Below, in pieces: positions 63,902 through 64,000 of a stretch of 64,000 bases of DNA. Source of the stretch: Clostridiales bacterium COT073_COT-073 (GTDB lineage Bacteria; Bacillota; Clostridia; Lachnospirales; Vallitaleaceae); assembly GCA_003858485.1 (NCBI GenBank), contig RQYD01000003.1:78761-142760 (forward strand), given 5' to 3'. The notes under the pieces are model-generated. The model ran no database searches, was not told the DNA's origin, and saw only the letters and a list, made by a program, of their open reading frames with translations. How positions within the stretch are numbered: the stretch's first letter is position 1; each line of letters begins with the position of its first letter. A program made the position numbers and the translations under genes.

Positions 63902-64000
63902 AAAAAAGGGGCTGTTGCAAAATAGCCCTTAAAAAAATGAAAAACTAAATTAAAAAAAGCAAAAGCACATGGTAAAGAGAATTCCAAACCATGTGCATTT
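63902..64000. mobile_element. IS-like end cut by the right edge
   Basis: AAAAAAGGGGCTGTTGCAAA shares GGGCTGTTGCA with both ends of the 30309-30416 element and resembles the outer ends of transposase-encoding insertion sequences common in Clostridia. A further inverted pair GCACATGGT/ACCATGTGC (63966-63974 with 63988-63996) could be a terminator of a gene outside the window. No transposase codons are visible. Confidence 0.4.

Noticed and set aside
1..64000. CRISPR arrays, rRNA operons, prophage or plasmid origin
   Set aside because: No regularly spaced repeats, rRNA sequence, phage structural genes or replication initiator were seen.

Overview
The window looks like a chromosome segment of a low-GC, Gram-positive, obligately anaerobic member of the Clostridia, probably near Lachnospirales/Eubacteriales. 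The signs are a glycyl radical enzyme with its activase, S-layer homology (SLH) proteins, a SleB/CwlJ-type cell-wall hydrolase (spore germination type), flagellar FliS, QueH, ClpE, Rpn-type nucleases, and the familiar clostridial gene orders miaB-mutS, ybaB-recR and coaX-dusB-greA-lysS. No CRISPR array, rRNA or prophage module is visible.

Layout. 1-2213 (minus): fructose PTS locus fruR / fruK / fruA (fruA cut by the left edge). 2252-8421: a Q/N-rich DUF4282 membrane protein, a heterodimeric ABC exporter with one degenerate ATP site, a YbaK-type tRNA deacylase and a DUF2920-like hydrolase. 8900-9480: two tRNA-Leu genes with duplicated 3' debris. 9702-12869: a large SLH-anchored surface protein. 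13220-19248: queH, a patatin-like lipase, clpE and a SleB-type hydrolase. 19434-30236: a LacI-controlled sugar cluster (glycyl radical enzyme, activase, RhaB-like kinase, RbsABC-type importer, FucA-like aldolase) ending in a gutted fucO remnant. 30300-32200: repeat- and remnant-rich stretch with an Rpn nuclease. 32430-41086: core genes miaB, mutS, ybaB, recR, then an SLH protein, a HypE-like protein, an Lrp regulator and an aminotransferase. 41570-47281: trmL, a MATE transporter, a methyltransferase, a hydrolase and a WG-repeat protein. 47444-55934: valS, fliS, a small coiled-coil protein, coaX, dusB, greA, lysS. 56141-64000: an accessory fructoside island (LacI, three ABC components, GH172, GH32) lying between a group II intron fragment and an IS-like end.

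How the genes work together. Two LacI-controlled catabolic cassettes stand out. The first imports a sugar, phosphorylates it, cleaves it with a class II aldolase and carries a glycyl radical enzyme of uncertain substrate, as in fucose/rhamnose-to-propanediol pathways, but without microcompartment genes, isomerase or intact lactaldehyde reductase. The second imports an oligosaccharide and cleaves it in the cytoplasm with a GH172 (alpha-fructofuranosidase/difructose dianhydride type) and a GH32 (beta-fructofuranosidase) enzyme.

The most unusual non-coding signal is a dispersed MITE-like family: five copies, 14-bp terminal inverted repeats, 7-bp TTATTNA-type target duplications, nested hairpins and no transposase. 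Two copies lie within about 30 bp of start codons (the DUF2920-like gene and clpE). A second, roughly 108-bp hairpin element and an IS-like end at the right edge share a different terminal motif.
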